Below, in pieces: positions 1 through 9,900 of a DNA stretch of 64,000 nt. The notes beneath the pieces were generated by a model. It was given only the letters and a program-made list of their open reading frames with translations. It did no database searches and was not told the DNA's origin. Origin of the DNA: Haliotis asinina (Eukaryota > Mollusca > Gastropoda > Lepetellida > Haliotidae); the NCBI RefSeq assembly GCF_037392515.1, contig NC_090295.1, forward strand, positions 24,096,501-24,160,500, read 5' to 3'. Position numbers and translations under genes: made by a program. Position 1 is the first letter of the stretch; each line of letters begins with the position of its first letter.

Positions 1-1
1 A

Positions 2-667
2 GTGTTCAAATCTTTTTTGGAAAAACAAAATATTACCATTACTATTGCACGCAACGAAAACATTAAAAGTAATTATGTGGAACGCTTCAACAGAACACTG
101 AAGTCGTTGATCACACGTTACATGACACGTAAGAACACCAAACATTATCTCAGTGTTCTACCTGATTTGGTGTACAACTACAATAACACCCCACATTCGT
201 CTTTACCCCTTCTATCACCTGCTCAAGTCAATAAAAGCAATGAATTGAAAGTTTGGCAACACTTGTATGTCAAACCCTTGTTGAAGTCAAAGGAAAAAAA
301 AGGTCAAGTGATAAAGAAATACAGATATAAAGTTGGTGATCTTGTTCGCATCCCATACCTGAGGAAACCGTTCAGCAAAGAACTTGATCTGAAGTGGACG
401 GAAGAACTTTTCAAAGTAACAGAACGTTTCAAGAAACAAGACATACCTCTGTACAGAATTAAAGATTTTCATGGTGAACTTATTAAAGGGAGTTTTTACA
501 CTGCCGAACTGCAAAAGGTTAACAAAGGAGACGATATTGAGTGGCAAGTGGAAAAGATCTTAAAGAAGAAACGCATGAGAGGAAAAACGTATGTTTTGGT
601 TCGTTGGTTAGGTTGGCCTAGTTCTTTTGATTCACATGTGGAAGAAAGTCAACTGAAAAACCTATGA
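2..667 (+). CDS. INT: Polinton integrase, C-terminal part with chromodomain
   Basis: This is the C-terminal 221 residues of a DDE integrase (rve family), which inserts the element into host DNA. The catalytic Glu region is recognisable as NYVERFNRTLK (about residue 25), followed by the usual YNNTPHSSL stretch. A chromodomain closes the protein (about residues 180-221, with VEKILKKKR and VLVRWLGWPSSFDSH). The start lies before the window. The next gene begins within its last few bases, as in compact viral genomes. Confidence 0.9.
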   Translation: MFKSFLEKQNITITIARNENIKSNYVERFNRTLKSLITRYMTRKNTKHYLSVLPDLVYNYNNTPHSSLPLLSPAQVNKSNELKVWQHLYVKPLLKSKEKKGQVIKKYRYKVGDLVRIPYLRKPFSKELDLKWTEELFKVTERFKKQDIPLYRIKDFHGELIKGSFYTAELQKVNKGDDIEWQVEKILKKKRMRGKTYVLVRWLGWPSSFDSHVEESQLKNL

Positions 668-1095
668 CGGAGAAATATGTGTTTCTCAAGAGTTCTGACA
701 CAAAAAATTCTTATTTCAAGGATAACAGCCCTTATCATTTTCGCATTAAGCTCAATCAAAGACTGCTGTTTGATGGATTTTGGGTCGTGTCTTTATCCGA
801 GTTAAACTTTGGAAAGATAGACCTCACTCATGTGAACGATCCTTATGTAGATATACTGTGTAACCTGTGCGATAGTTCACTGGTGGGTAATACCCAGTTA
901 CCACTGTTAAGACGCATTGATCTGAGGAATGGACCCAACTTTTCCTTTGCTAATGAATACAATATCCATGTGATGGTCAAAGAGTCACCTGACATTGAAA
1001 TCTGTATAAAAGCGAGCAGTGGAACACCACTGTCATTCTTGAAAGAGCAGACTTATGCAACACTTCACTTGAGACGTTATCCCTTTGCTGACTGA
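664..1095 (+). CDS. Polinton penton-like minor capsid protein
   Basis: The 143-aa protein has the layout of the single-jelly-roll minor capsid (penton) protein of Polintons: an opening beta strand with KNSYFKDNSPYHF, then FDGFWVVSLSELNF, then a YVDILCNLCDSSLVGN / LPLLRRI segment and a C-terminal IEICIKASSGTPLSF strand. In the family it forms capsid vertices together with the major capsid protein. The gene overlaps the integrase end and precedes the capsid gene. Identification is by motif layout from memory, without a profile search. Confidence 0.7.
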   Translation: MTEKYVFLKSSDTKNSYFKDNSPYHFRIKLNQRLLFDGFWVVSLSELNFGKIDLTHVNDPYVDILCNLCDSSLVGNTQLPLLRRIDLRNGPNFSFANEYNIHVMVKESPDIEICIKASSGTPLSFLKEQTYATLHLRRYPFAD

Positions 1096-1097
1096 AC

Positions 1098-1307
1098 ATG
1101 GATTCCCTCCCTCTGTATATCCCAGATTATAGCAAATGGCAGAAATACTTCAAGAAACAAATGACAAGTACTTCTCGTGTTGTGAATGGAAAAGCTCCCC
1201 CTAAAGTTATTCCATCTCACCGATCTGTTTCTCAACCGGAAGAACCTAAAATCGAACTGCAGATGACTTCAGAACAACAGAGTGTTGTGGAGAGAGCGGA
1301 TGCTTAA
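1098..1307 (+). CDS. small Polinton ORF between penton and major capsid genes
   Basis: A 69-aa product whose N terminus (IPDYSKWQKYFKKQM) resembles the aromatic, basic start of a small protein often found at this place in Polintons. The rest is Ser/Pro/Lys rich and low in complexity. Function is unknown; a minor virion or core role is inferred only from position. It begins two bases after the penton stop codon. Confidence 0.5.
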   Translation: MDSLPLYIPDYSKWQKYFKKQMTSTSRVVNGKAPPKVIPSHRSVSQPEEPKIELQMTSEQQSVVERADA

Positions 1308-1456
1308 GAAAAGCGTCATAGGTCTTTAAAAAGAGCTGCAGGTGAACAGATTGCCACAACCAAGAAGATACGTCAGACAAGTAACATCGCCTCCAAGACA
1401 GCTAAAGTGCTCAAGTGTACTCCTGTGAAAGAAAACGACATCTTCAGTTGAGCATC

Positions 1457-2761
1457 ATGTCTTTATTGAATAGCAAAACGTTTGAAGAGTTGGTACCGGA
1501 TTCGCTCAACCTATTTACCTTACCTCCATATCAGACCAGTATCCAGCAACACTATTTTGTAGATGTACGCCCACTCAGTCAAATTAATGACTCTTCTCCA
1601 CTGGAATTTCACATATCCAATTCGGGTAGTGATTACATTGATTTGAAGCGAACAAAACTGCATGTAAAACTCAAAGTCACCCATGCGGATGGATCGGTAT
1701 TGGATGCAGACGAACACGTGGCACCTGTCAATTTGCTTTTGCAGGCACTGTTTTCTCAAATTTCAGTGTATATGCAGAACCAGTTGGTGTCTTCGACCAA
1801 CAATCATTATGCTTACAAGAGCATGATGAAGACCTTGCTAAACTATGGAGCTGATGCGAAAAGCTCTCAAATGACATCGCAGCTGTTTTACAAAGATGAG
1901 GGTGAAGATAATGATGCCATTGAAACAACTGATTGTGTCACTGGAACCAATTACGGTTTGATTGCACGTGGTACCTACATCAAGAAGAGCAATGAACTGA
2001 CCATGTCTGGACCTTTGTATGAAGATGTGTTTAGCATGAAAAGACATTTAATCAATGGAGTAGATTTGACTTTGAAATTGTACAGATCATCACCTACTTT
2101 CTGTTTGATGAGCGGTAAAGCCAACCAAGAGTATACCATTGAGCTACTCGATGCTTATCTTCAAGTATGCAAACTCAAAGTCAACCCGGCGCTGATTCTA
2201 GCTCACAACACCCTGTTCGAAAATAACTCCAATGCACTCTACCCTTTCACCAAGTCTGAGGTCAAGGTCAACAGCATCCCTGTTTCTCAACTGACGCATA
2301 CCATTGATAATGTGTCCAACCCCATTGCTAATCGTTACATCATCGCCTTTGTGGAAAGCAAGAGTTTGAATGGGTCATATGACAAGAATCCTTTCAACTT
2401 TCAATCCAGCATGCTCAAAACTGTCAGTCTCTATGTGAATGGTGTCAGTGTACCTGGACGTCCAACTCGAGCTGATGATGTGAACAGCTACGTAAACATG
2501 TTTGATGGCATGGGGTTTTGGAGAGAAAATCGAGGAAATTTCATATCCAGGGGAGAATTTTTGTTAGGAAATGCACTGTTTGTCTTTGAACTGGAAGAGT
2601 TGTGTGGAGAATCCGAGTACCTCAATCTGGTGAAGACTGGAAATGTGCGGTTGGAAATCGAGTTCAAAGCTGCACTAACCAAAACGCTGAGCTGCATCAT
2701 TCTCAGTGAAAGAAACTCCATCATCGAAATCGATCAAGCGCGAAACGTCTTCATCAAGTAA
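1457..2761 (+). CDS. Polinton major capsid protein (double jelly roll)
   Basis: A 434-aa protein matching Polinton major capsid proteins. The N-terminal half has the typical opening strands (PPYQTSIQQHYFVDVRPL, then PLEFHISNSGSDYIDL and RTKLHVKLKV), the alternating beta pattern of a double jelly roll, and the LLLQALFSQISVYMQNQLV segment. The second half contains YTIELLDAYLQVCKLKVNP. In the family this protein forms the hexameric capsid shell. The ATG at 1457 (MSLLNSKTF) fits the family N terminus better than an upstream in-frame ATG. The protease gene follows 8 bases later. Confidence 0.88.
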   Translation: MSLLNSKTFEELVPDSLNLFTLPPYQTSIQQHYFVDVRPLSQINDSSPLEFHISNSGSDYIDLKRTKLHVKLKVTHADGSVLDADEHVAPVNLLLQALFSQISVYMQNQLVSSTNNHYAYKSMMKTLLNYGADAKSSQMTSQLFYKDEGEDNDAIETTDCVTGTNYGLIARGTYIKKSNELTMSGPLYEDVFSMKRHLINGVDLTLKLYRSSPTFCLMSGKANQEYTIELLDAYLQVCKLKVNPALILAHNTLFENNSNALYPFTKSEVKVNSIPVSQLTHTIDNVSNPIANRYIIAFVESKSLNGSYDKNPFNFQSSMLKTVSLYVNGVSVPGRPTRADDVNSYVNMFDGMGFWRENRGNFISRGEFLLGNALFVFELEELCGESEYLNLVKTGNVRLEIEFKAALTKTLSCIILSERNSIIEIDQARNVFIK

Positions 2762-2769
2762 ATACAGAG

Positions 2770-3261
2770 ATGAAAGCTTCACAGTTGATGTGCGCCCTTC
2801 AGTGTGATTCAACCTTACAGACTCACGTCTTGGGGGTGTATGCCAGAGATACGCTTCCTATAATCGCACCTTTCATGCAAAGACAAGGTGTAGGATGTAT
2901 TGTGAATACTGAGTCCAGTCAGAACAGTGGTCGCCACTGGGTTGCTATGTACTTTAAAAACAATACAGCAGAATTCTTCGATAGTTTAGCAGATCCTGTT
3001 GATGTTACATTTGATCGCTATTTAAAGACTTATGCTGGTTTTTACTTACGCAGTAATCACCGGTTACAATCTGTGAATTCAAATGTGTGTGGGTTCTATT
3101 GTTTGTACTATGTATTATGTAAATTTAAAGCATGCCAGAGTCTAAACCATATACTTCATCAGTTTGATGTACACAACTTCATGTGGAATGACGCCTTTGT
3201 ATCTGAATATGTTTGTAATTATTTCAAATACTGCTCTGCTTCTTGTCTAGATTGTAACTGA
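2770..3261 (+). CDS. PRO: Polinton adenovirus-type cysteine protease
   Basis: The 163-aa protein has the adenain-like (C5/Ulp1 clan) arrangement: His in GRHWVAMYF, the acidic residue in AEFFDSLADP, and Gln/Cys region in NSNVCGFYCLYYV. Family members mature capsid proteins during virion assembly. It lies between the major capsid and ATPase genes, its common neighbours in Polintons, and its stop overlaps the next frame's first ATG. Confidence 0.88.
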   Translation: MKASQLMCALQCDSTLQTHVLGVYARDTLPIIAPFMQRQGVGCIVNTESSQNSGRHWVAMYFKNNTAEFFDSLADPVDVTFDRYLKTYAGFYLRSNHRLQSVNSNVCGFYCLYYVLCKFKACQSLNHILHQFDVHNFMWNDAFVSEYVCNYFKYCSASCLDCN

Positions 3262-3392
3262 TGTTATATCTATGTATGAAAAAAAATATCAATAAAATTA
3301 GTGTAGATGAGATTAGGTTTGTGTTGTGTATAAATACCACGGTATCAAGCCTAGTATTGCAGTTCTGTGCTAAAGAGCGATCTGAATACATC

Positions 3393-4067
3393 ATGGGAGA
3401 ATGTGTGTTACCATTTCAAACTCCTACTACAATATCGGTTGTGGGAGGATCTTCAAGTGGGAAAACCTTTTGGGTTGCACAGCTCTTAAAACAAGCTAGC
3501 TGCATGTTCGATCCACCACCCAACCTGATTGTGTATTGCTATGCCGTGTGGCAGGATGCCTACAGCGAACTTGAGAGGACGATTCCCAACATTCGATTTA
3601 AAGATGCACTACCTACAGAAGAGGAGTTAAAATCATATTCTTCGGAATCCGATAAACGGTGTGTACTGGTAGTAGATGACTTCATGCAAGACATTTGTAA
3701 GAACCCTCTGTTTTTACATCTTTATACCACACTATCTCATCATCTGGGAATTACTGTCATTAACATTCAACAGTCAGCCTTTCCTAAAGGCGAATGTAAC
3801 AGAACCATGTCTCTAAACACCCATTACTTTGTTCTGTTGTCTAACCCGCGTTCAGCACATGAATACAGAATTTTGGCATCGCAAATATTTCCAGGTCAAA
3901 TTAAATATTTTATGGAATCCTTCCAAGATGCAGTTGGGAGAAAACAATATGGGTATCTTGTTTTGGATGCTTCACCCCATGCTGATGAACGCTATGGACG
4001 TTTACGCACAAACATATTTCCTGATGATGAAGTATGTACAGTCTACTTACAACAGTCCCAGAAGTAG
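3393..4067 (+). CDS. ATP: Polinton genome-packaging ATPase (FtsK/HerA superfamily)
   Basis: A P-loop ATPase with Walker A GGSSSGKTFW (about residues 21-30 from the chosen start) and Walker B CVLVVDDFM. This is the A32-like packaging ATPase of Polintons and related viruses, which would pump DNA into capsids. The ATG at 3393 (MGECVLPFQTP) places the P-loop at the family's usual distance; an in-frame ATG at 3261 would add 44 residues of no recognisable domain. Confidence 0.88.
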   Translation: MGECVLPFQTPTTISVVGGSSSGKTFWVAQLLKQASCMFDPPPNLIVYCYAVWQDAYSELERTIPNIRFKDALPTEEELKSYSSESDKRCVLVVDDFMQDICKNPLFLHLYTTLSHHLGITVINIQQSAFPKGECNRTMSLNTHYFVLLSNPRSAHEYRILASQIFPGQIKYFMESFQDAVGRKQYGYLVLDASPHADERYGRLRTNIFPDDEVCTVYLQQSQK

Positions 4068-4141
4068 GACTGAAATGATATATTCGTCTCTCTACAAGTG
4101 TTTTCATCATTTCACACTCACCGCTGAAGTTGAACAGAACC

Positions 4142-4465
4142 ATGGATGTGTGCGGACGGTTCAATGATGTGCTCGCAGACTGTGTTGAAGCAGAGCGTTA
4201 CACTGAGGAGTATGGCTATAAGTTTAGTGACAGATTGAAGTCGTTCAACAACTGGCCTGTTCAAATGAAACAGTCGCCAAAAGCCATGGCTGAAGCAGGA
4301 TTTATTTACACAGGACAGTCTGATAAAGTCTACTGCTTCAAATGTAGGCTTCGTGTACATCAATGGATACCCGATGATGATCCCATGACTGAACACTTCA
4401 GACTGTCTCCACACTGTAACTATATACACATGGTGTCTGAACCCATGGATACCAAGAAAGGTTAG
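4142..4465 (+). CDS. BIR-domain (IAP-like) protein carried by the Polinton
   Basis: The product is about 107 aa and is almost entirely one baculovirus IAP repeat. Features seen: R..SF..WP (DRLKSFNNWP), AEAGFIYTGQSDKV, the zinc ligands CFKC, His in EHFR and the last Cys in SPHC, and the W..DDDP linker (QWIPDDDP). No RING or CARD is present, so it resembles a single-BIR, survivin-sized or viral IAP fragment. BIR proteins bind and block caspases or act in signalling. Here it sits between the packaging ATPase and small Polinton genes on the same strand, so it appears to be cargo of the element. Host-derived origin and an anti-apoptotic role are inference. Confidence 0.85.
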   Translation: MDVCGRFNDVLADCVEAERYTEEYGYKFSDRLKSFNNWPVQMKQSPKAMAEAGFIYTGQSDKVYCFKCRLRVHQWIPDDDPMTEHFRLSPHCNYIHMVSEPMDTKKG

Positions 4466-4578
4466 ACGTGAGCAACTTTGAATAAATATTAATCACCGTA
4501 GTTTTTCAAACTGACAACCTTCCATATAACAACCAATTCACGTCACTTCAGCCATAGTACAGTCAGCCCTCGGTCAGA

Positions 4579-5040
4579 ATGTATGCAGTGAAAGAAAGGA
4601 ATTGTCTGATCAACATTATCGAAACACACAGAAAGGATGATGCAACATTGAAAGAAACAGCTTCTCGAATGTTGTTTACAGTGTCAGTGTGGGGAGACGA
4701 TTACGCTGCTTTACAAACAGAACATCACTATGACTCATGGACTGAAGTCATTAAAGACTTCTTGTGGAATAACAGACTGTGTCCCAACATATTAGATGAA
4801 GACATATGGATAGATGGAAGGGTAGACTACGAATGTTTCTGTAGTGAAAACGAGCGAGTGGTTGCTAATAATATTTTTCGAAAGGCTATGTCTTTACAAG
4901 ATTACGAAGACTCAAAACACAGTACCACTGTGTCTGTTAAGGGTGAAGATTTGTTGGAAAGTTGGCAAAGAGATCCTCCTCATGATTGTAGTCAGTGCAA
5001 AGACGATGACAACAAAGAAGATGCGATTTTGGGTTTCTAG
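4579..5040 (+). CDS. uncharacterised Polinton-borne protein, 153 aa
   Basis: An open frame of 153 codons starting at ATG 4579, on the same strand as its capsid-module neighbours. The product is rich in Asp/Glu and Trp, with an acidic C terminus (CKDDDNKEDAILGF), and has a few spaced Cys/His residues. I do not recognise a domain. Position next to the BIR gene suggests element cargo or an accessory factor. Confidence 0.55.
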   Translation: MYAVKERNCLINIIETHRKDDATLKETASRMLFTVSVWGDDYAALQTEHHYDSWTEVIKDFLWNNRLCPNILDEDIWIDGRVDYECFCSENERVVANNIFRKAMSLQDYEDSKHSTTVSVKGEDLLESWQRDPPHDCSQCKDDDNKEDAILGF

Positions 5041-5107
5041 ATAAATAACACTAACCAAAGATGTGTGTCTTCATTTGAGAGTGGAACAGCTACCCTACAG
5101 CATCAAC

Positions 5108-5572
5108 ATGAGTGGTCTGCTCCAAAAACATTCAGCTTTTCTTATGATGTTGGAACAAGCTAGTGTTAGGCAAAGAAAGGCTTTGTTAATACATGCCTCA
5201 CGTGAACAGCTTATGTCAGTGATTACTCTTATATTTAACATTTTGAGAGGAATCATACCCTTACCACACAGTGATAAAATGCGTCTCTCACGCTACAAGA
5301 AGTGCATTCGATCTTTAGCCAGCAAGACAGTTAGTAGTCGCGAGAAACGTGAGCTGATTCTGACACATCATTCGGTTCTACCCATTTGCATAAAATCCTT
5401 TCAAGTATACCTCTCATCGATTTACAATGAGCAAGCCTATGGTTCTTCTGACAAGAGAGACCTACCAGAGGTTGATGAACAATCAAGAAGAACAGATTCT
5501 TCCTCAGACAGCGAATCAGATACTGAATCAGAATCCTCTGACGAGATAAGATCTGAAGATGATGAATCATAA
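5108..5572 (+). CDS. conserved small Polinton protein with acidic Ser-rich tail
   Basis: A product of about 154 aa from ATG 5108. The first 100 residues are mostly helical and basic (RQRKALLIHASREQLMSV, then IPLPHSDKMRLSRYKKCIR), a pattern I associate with a small ORF recurrent in Polintons. The last 40 residues are almost purely Ser, Asp and Glu, interrupted by short basic stretches. Function unknown. It overlaps the next gene's start by 14 bases. Confidence 0.55.
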   Translation: MSGLLQKHSAFLMMLEQASVRQRKALLIHASREQLMSVITLIFNILRGIIPLPHSDKMRLSRYKKCIRSLASKTVSSREKRELILTHHSVLPICIKSFQVYLSSIYNEQAYGSSDKRDLPEVDEQSRRTDSSSDSESDTESESSDEIRSEDDES

Positions 5573-6035
5573 TAAGGGTTCTAGTGATGAAACGGTTGCA
5601 TCTGTCATGGAACATAACATGGACTTTATGCTTCGTGTCCCCGAGCAGATCATTCGAGGGGTTTCGTCTACAAAGACCATTGGGAAGTTAATGAGCTTGT
5701 GGATATTTGTGAAAGAAAATATTCTGAATGGTCAAATAGGACTAACAGGAGATCTAAGACTTGTGTTACCTAATGGTGAGGTATTCCATGGTTCAAATAT
5801 AGTGGACTTGCTCCGCTTTCTCATCATGAAAGCAGGTGCTGAGAGTCACCGACCAGTGGGATATAGAGAGTTTTATAAACTTTTGAGACATTTACACGTT
5901 CCTAAACATCTCATGAAAAGCAGGCAAAATAAAGACAAAAAGAAGAAGACTGTAAATACTTTATATATAAAACGCAAAGCGTCTCATGGTGTGCCTGGTG
6001 TGACAAACGTAAGGAAAACAATCGAACCATTTTAA
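5559..6035 (+). CDS. conserved Polinton protein with GSNIVDLL motif
   Basis: A 158-aa protein with a central segment LPNGEVFHGSNIVDLLRF followed by PVGYREFYKLLRHLHVP and a Lys-rich tail. This arrangement (SNI.DL, then P.G...F...L) is familiar from a conserved Polinton ORF of unknown role. It overlaps the preceding gene in another frame and is the last plus-strand gene before the converging minus-strand block. Confidence 0.55.
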   Translation: MMNHNKGSSDETVASVMEHNMDFMLRVPEQIIRGVSSTKTIGKLMSLWIFVKENILNGQIGLTGDLRLVLPNGEVFHGSNIVDLLRFLIMKAGAESHRPVGYREFYKLLRHLHVPKHLMKSRQNKDKKKKTVNTLYIKRKASHGVPGVTNVRKTIEPF

Positions 6036-6114
6036 TGTACATCCATTCTTCTATACATATTATGTACAAGGAAATAAAAAAATGGATTACTAAATGACTA
6101 GTTGGTCTTGTTGT

Positions 6115-6711
6115 TTATCGTAAATGCATGTTGAGTTTGGTCAGCATCAGCAGTTTCTCTTTTCCTGTGTTGGAAAGCAAACCAGCGTTCAAACTGTTAA
6201 TGTTGTCATACCAGTCGGTGTATCTATCATGGAAGTCTAGTCTGAGTTGTGTACGTTGATGACGTACACTTTCTAACATGTTTTGATGAGATATTCCACT
6301 CAGAGCTTCTTCAAAATAGCGCTCCACCTTTTCATCACTATTCAGCATCACACACTGGTGATTGATTTGAAACGGATGACCAATTTCACATCCATAGCAA
6401 TCGTCTTCACACAATTTGGTGATTTTTGTCTGGAGTTCATTCAGGTAGAGCGTTTTGAGAATAGACTCGAACATTTGACGATGGTGTCTCAAGTCACATG
6501 CACGCTCAAGAGACCGCCTTGTGGTGTTAATTTCACGCACTTCCACAGGATATACAGTGTTAGCAGGGATCACACCCTGTTCCATGAGCCGCTGCAGAAC
6601 CCTCTGTGCTGCTTGATAAGCAGCCATTCGTGTTCTTCTTAAGGTTTGTCCTTCACGCAGCGTTTCACCATTGGCACCGATCAGTCTGTACACATATCTC
6701 TGAACATTCAT
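6115..6711 (-). CDS. conserved Polinton protein with CYGC...HQC motif
   Basis: A 198-aa minus-strand product. The middle has a compact Cys/His group, CEDDCYGCEIGHPFQINHQC, which looks like a small metal-binding knuckle and recurs in a Polinton ORF of unknown function. The N-terminal third is Arg/Gln rich and helical. It converges with the plus-strand block and lies just downstream of the polymerase gene. Confidence 0.55.
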   Translation of the reverse strand: MNVQRYVYRLIGANGETLREGQTLRRTRMAAYQAAQRVLQRLMEQGVIPANTVYPVEVREINTTRRSLERACDLRHHRQMFESILKTLYLNELQTKITKLCEDDCYGCEIGHPFQINHQCVMLNSDEKVERYFEEALSGISHQNMLESVRHQRTQLRLDFHDRYTDWYDNINSLNAGLLSNTGKEKLLMLTKLNMHLR

Positions 6712-6943
6712 TTTGACGCTGAAAATAAATTAATGATTAGATAAATAGTTAGATAAAAGGAGCAATATATATATATATATAATTAGATAAATTATATATA
6801 ATGAATGAGTAAAGGAAGCAATATATGGTGAATGAGTAAAGGACTCCATACATGGCAAATGCGTAAAGGAAGCACATACCCGTTGAGCACTGTTTTCTTG
6901 TGGAAAGATGTCTTCACATACATAGTGAATGTATACAATTTTT

Positions 6944-9900
6944 TTAGATTGGTGAATATCCATATGGAACGCTGTGAACAGCATCATCTAACAGATACCT
7001 CTTGTCGTCAACTGGTGTCAATGCGACTTTGTTTTGTCTCTCAGTGTACAAAGTGTTATTGTATGATCGAATCAAGTGAAAGGAACAACTGAACCTCTTC
7101 TGTTCAAATAATGATTGTTTATACATATCATGTCTGAGAAATTTCTTGATGACAGATTTCTTAATGCCTTTAGCTGTCTTTTTTTCGATGACGTTTTTAG
7201 ATTTTTGCATCAGAAAAGAGTACATTTTGCTTTTTAGTCCCACAAACTCTAATATGATGCTCCCGCCTGCTTCATCCTTCATTTTACCAGTTACCTTGCG
7301 ATTTTCATCCGAGTATAACCCTTTTGGATCATCAGGTGCATAGTTGGAAGTGTCAAACAAATGTTGATTGTATTTCATGAACACATAAGGATCCAAAAGG
7401 GGTTCATGTGAAGGTGCATGTACATGCATAAACAAACTGTCCGTGTCCGTCATCAAAAGGTCAAGTCTTTCTGGCCCATACTGCATTTGCATGACATCAT
7501 AATAGAAAGTGTAAATTTCATATTTGGCTAAATCCAAGATGGTGAAGCCAACAGCAATGGGTTGATCTAAATGTACAGATAATTTCTCCAACTCTACTGC
7601 AGTCACGTCTTCTGAAATTTTTTTGACCTGTTTGAAGTTACTTTTAGCTGCACATTTTCGAAGTTTAGATCTCTGTGTTACCAACTGAACTGTTTTATGC
7701 TTTCGTTTATTCATGCAGAACCGTCCAAACACACAGTTGTTCATGAGTTTATAACGATCTTTATCACAGTCATCCTTGGCATTTTTGCGGTTACTCAAAT
7801 TAAGATCGATGTAAGGTTTCAACCATGCTCCTTGTCTAAATTTTAACACTCTGTGTATTTTTGTACATATCAATCCATGTCTCAGGTACAGCTGTAACGT
7901 TTTGAAGTGAACCACGTAGTGGGAACGATCTTTTAGAGTAGTGAACAGTTTTTTACCGGATGATTTCTTTGAACCTTTACGCAACGATTTTTTGAGTGGG
8001 TTGAAATGAGTTAACAGTTTCTGGTGAGCAGGTGAAAACTCATCATAGGGAATGTCATCATGTGTAGGAGCCATGGGAAAAGCAGCATGAGCTTTGTGTA
8101 AGTGTTTGGGATACAACAAATCGACTTCAAGGATGTAACCTGTATCTCCTTCTGTATCGACAGTTGTCCAGTCAATGCTGTCATACTCTTCAGAACTGAT
8201 GAAGCGATAGTTTCCAATGGGGAGCGGTTGTAGCATGACTGTTGCATACAGAGAGTTAACATCAAAGTAGAGAAGAAAGGAGGTGTCTTTCAGTGGATCA
8301 AAACCCGATAGGTGATAATTGTTAGCAACTGCATATTTCTTACTAATCATAGACACCCCACCACGAATGGAATTTTCAATGAAATTGTAAGTGTCGACAT
8401 CAGTGAACAGATCAAGTTTGGCATCTGTGATTTTCATAGCAGCATCCAGACAAAAACCTGGCATGGAGTAATAATGACAAATGTCAAGACCATAGTCAGT
8501 CAAACACCCTGTTCTGAAGGTCTCTATGATGTCGGTTAATAGCAGCACATCAACACTCACATACAACCGGACAAAGTCGCTCATGGTTTCACAGTCAAAC
8601 TCCTTCCATAATTCATGAACAAATGTATAGTCTTCCTGACTAATATTTTCATCAGACAAAGAACTGAAGAAGGATGCTTGAGAAGGTAAACAAGTCTCAT
8701 TCAGTTTTCCCCAGTCATCCATGTATTCATAAGGAAAGGGAAGTTTCCTTGTTAACATGTTTCCATGATGGGGGAAGTGTTCTTTCAAATAGACAAATGA
8801 ATCCACGCCTTTGTTCAGTTGGTTTTGTGTCAGTGCATCTAAGGAACTTTGCAGAAATTTGTAACTATCCAAAAAGACCAAATTGTTATCCACTGTAAAC
8901 GATAGAAACTGTTCTGAGTTGTGAGGGATGACTGTAATGTCTCTGTCACCAAAGTGTTGTGCTACTTCCAGTATCAAGTGAGAATCATAACGTTCAGAGT
9001 TATGAAGCATGACAACCACTTTCTTGCGTAACTGAAAATTCAGGTTACATCGATTATGCAAAACTTGTCGAAAACGTCCTGTCAGGTGATCGTGGTCTAA
9101 CACTCGATCAGTACCTAACAGTTCACTACACAAACCACAATGAGTAGCATTGGCGATGGTTATCTTATCTTGGACAGTGAGCTGCATGGGTTTGATAGAA
9201 TCCAACAATGTCTGGATGCTGTCATATTCCGTTAAAATACTTTCAATAAAATGCTCAGCTGCCTGTTCTCCTACATAGGTTTGTACAGGTTTCGAATACC
9301 GTCCCTCCGTGCACACCACTTTGTAAGCATAAGCACAAGGTACATGTTTATTCAGTCGTGAACTACCCGGGCTGCTTTCTGGAATGAGCAAGGACTCAAA
9401 ATCAGCCACGATAACAAACTTGGCTCGTTCTGTTTTGCTTTGAGAACGTAATCTAAACTGATACACCGCATCCTCTGGACTAGGCATAACGACTCTTTGT
9501 GCTTTGTCATAACAGTAGTCTTTATGCTTATCCAGACATTGTTGTGATGTATAACACCAAAGACATTTGCGACAGATGAACTGAGTGCGGTTATTACGTT
9601 GCTTGTTTCTGACTAACCCACTTAAACTGGTAATGAGACAGTAATGTGTATTTGGTTTAACGTCTACGTCCATGCGTTCATGTTCTTCTAACCCTAGGAT
9701 GCCTTCAAAATCATCCGACTCACTTTCTTGTGAAAGCAACAACAAATCAATCTTCCTGTTTTCATCTGCATCCAGCCTATTACTGATGTACATGGGATAC
9801 AAAGTATTATCTTCAAACCCATACACGTTGATACTCAACTCATTGGCTTCTTCAAATCGAGGAATTTGTTTTAAAGTCATGGGAAAGGTGAATCCTTCTA

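Noticed and set aside
4844-5044. A 66-codon ORF inside the Polinton gene at 4579-5040
   Set aside because: It is an overlapping shadow frame of the longer gene.
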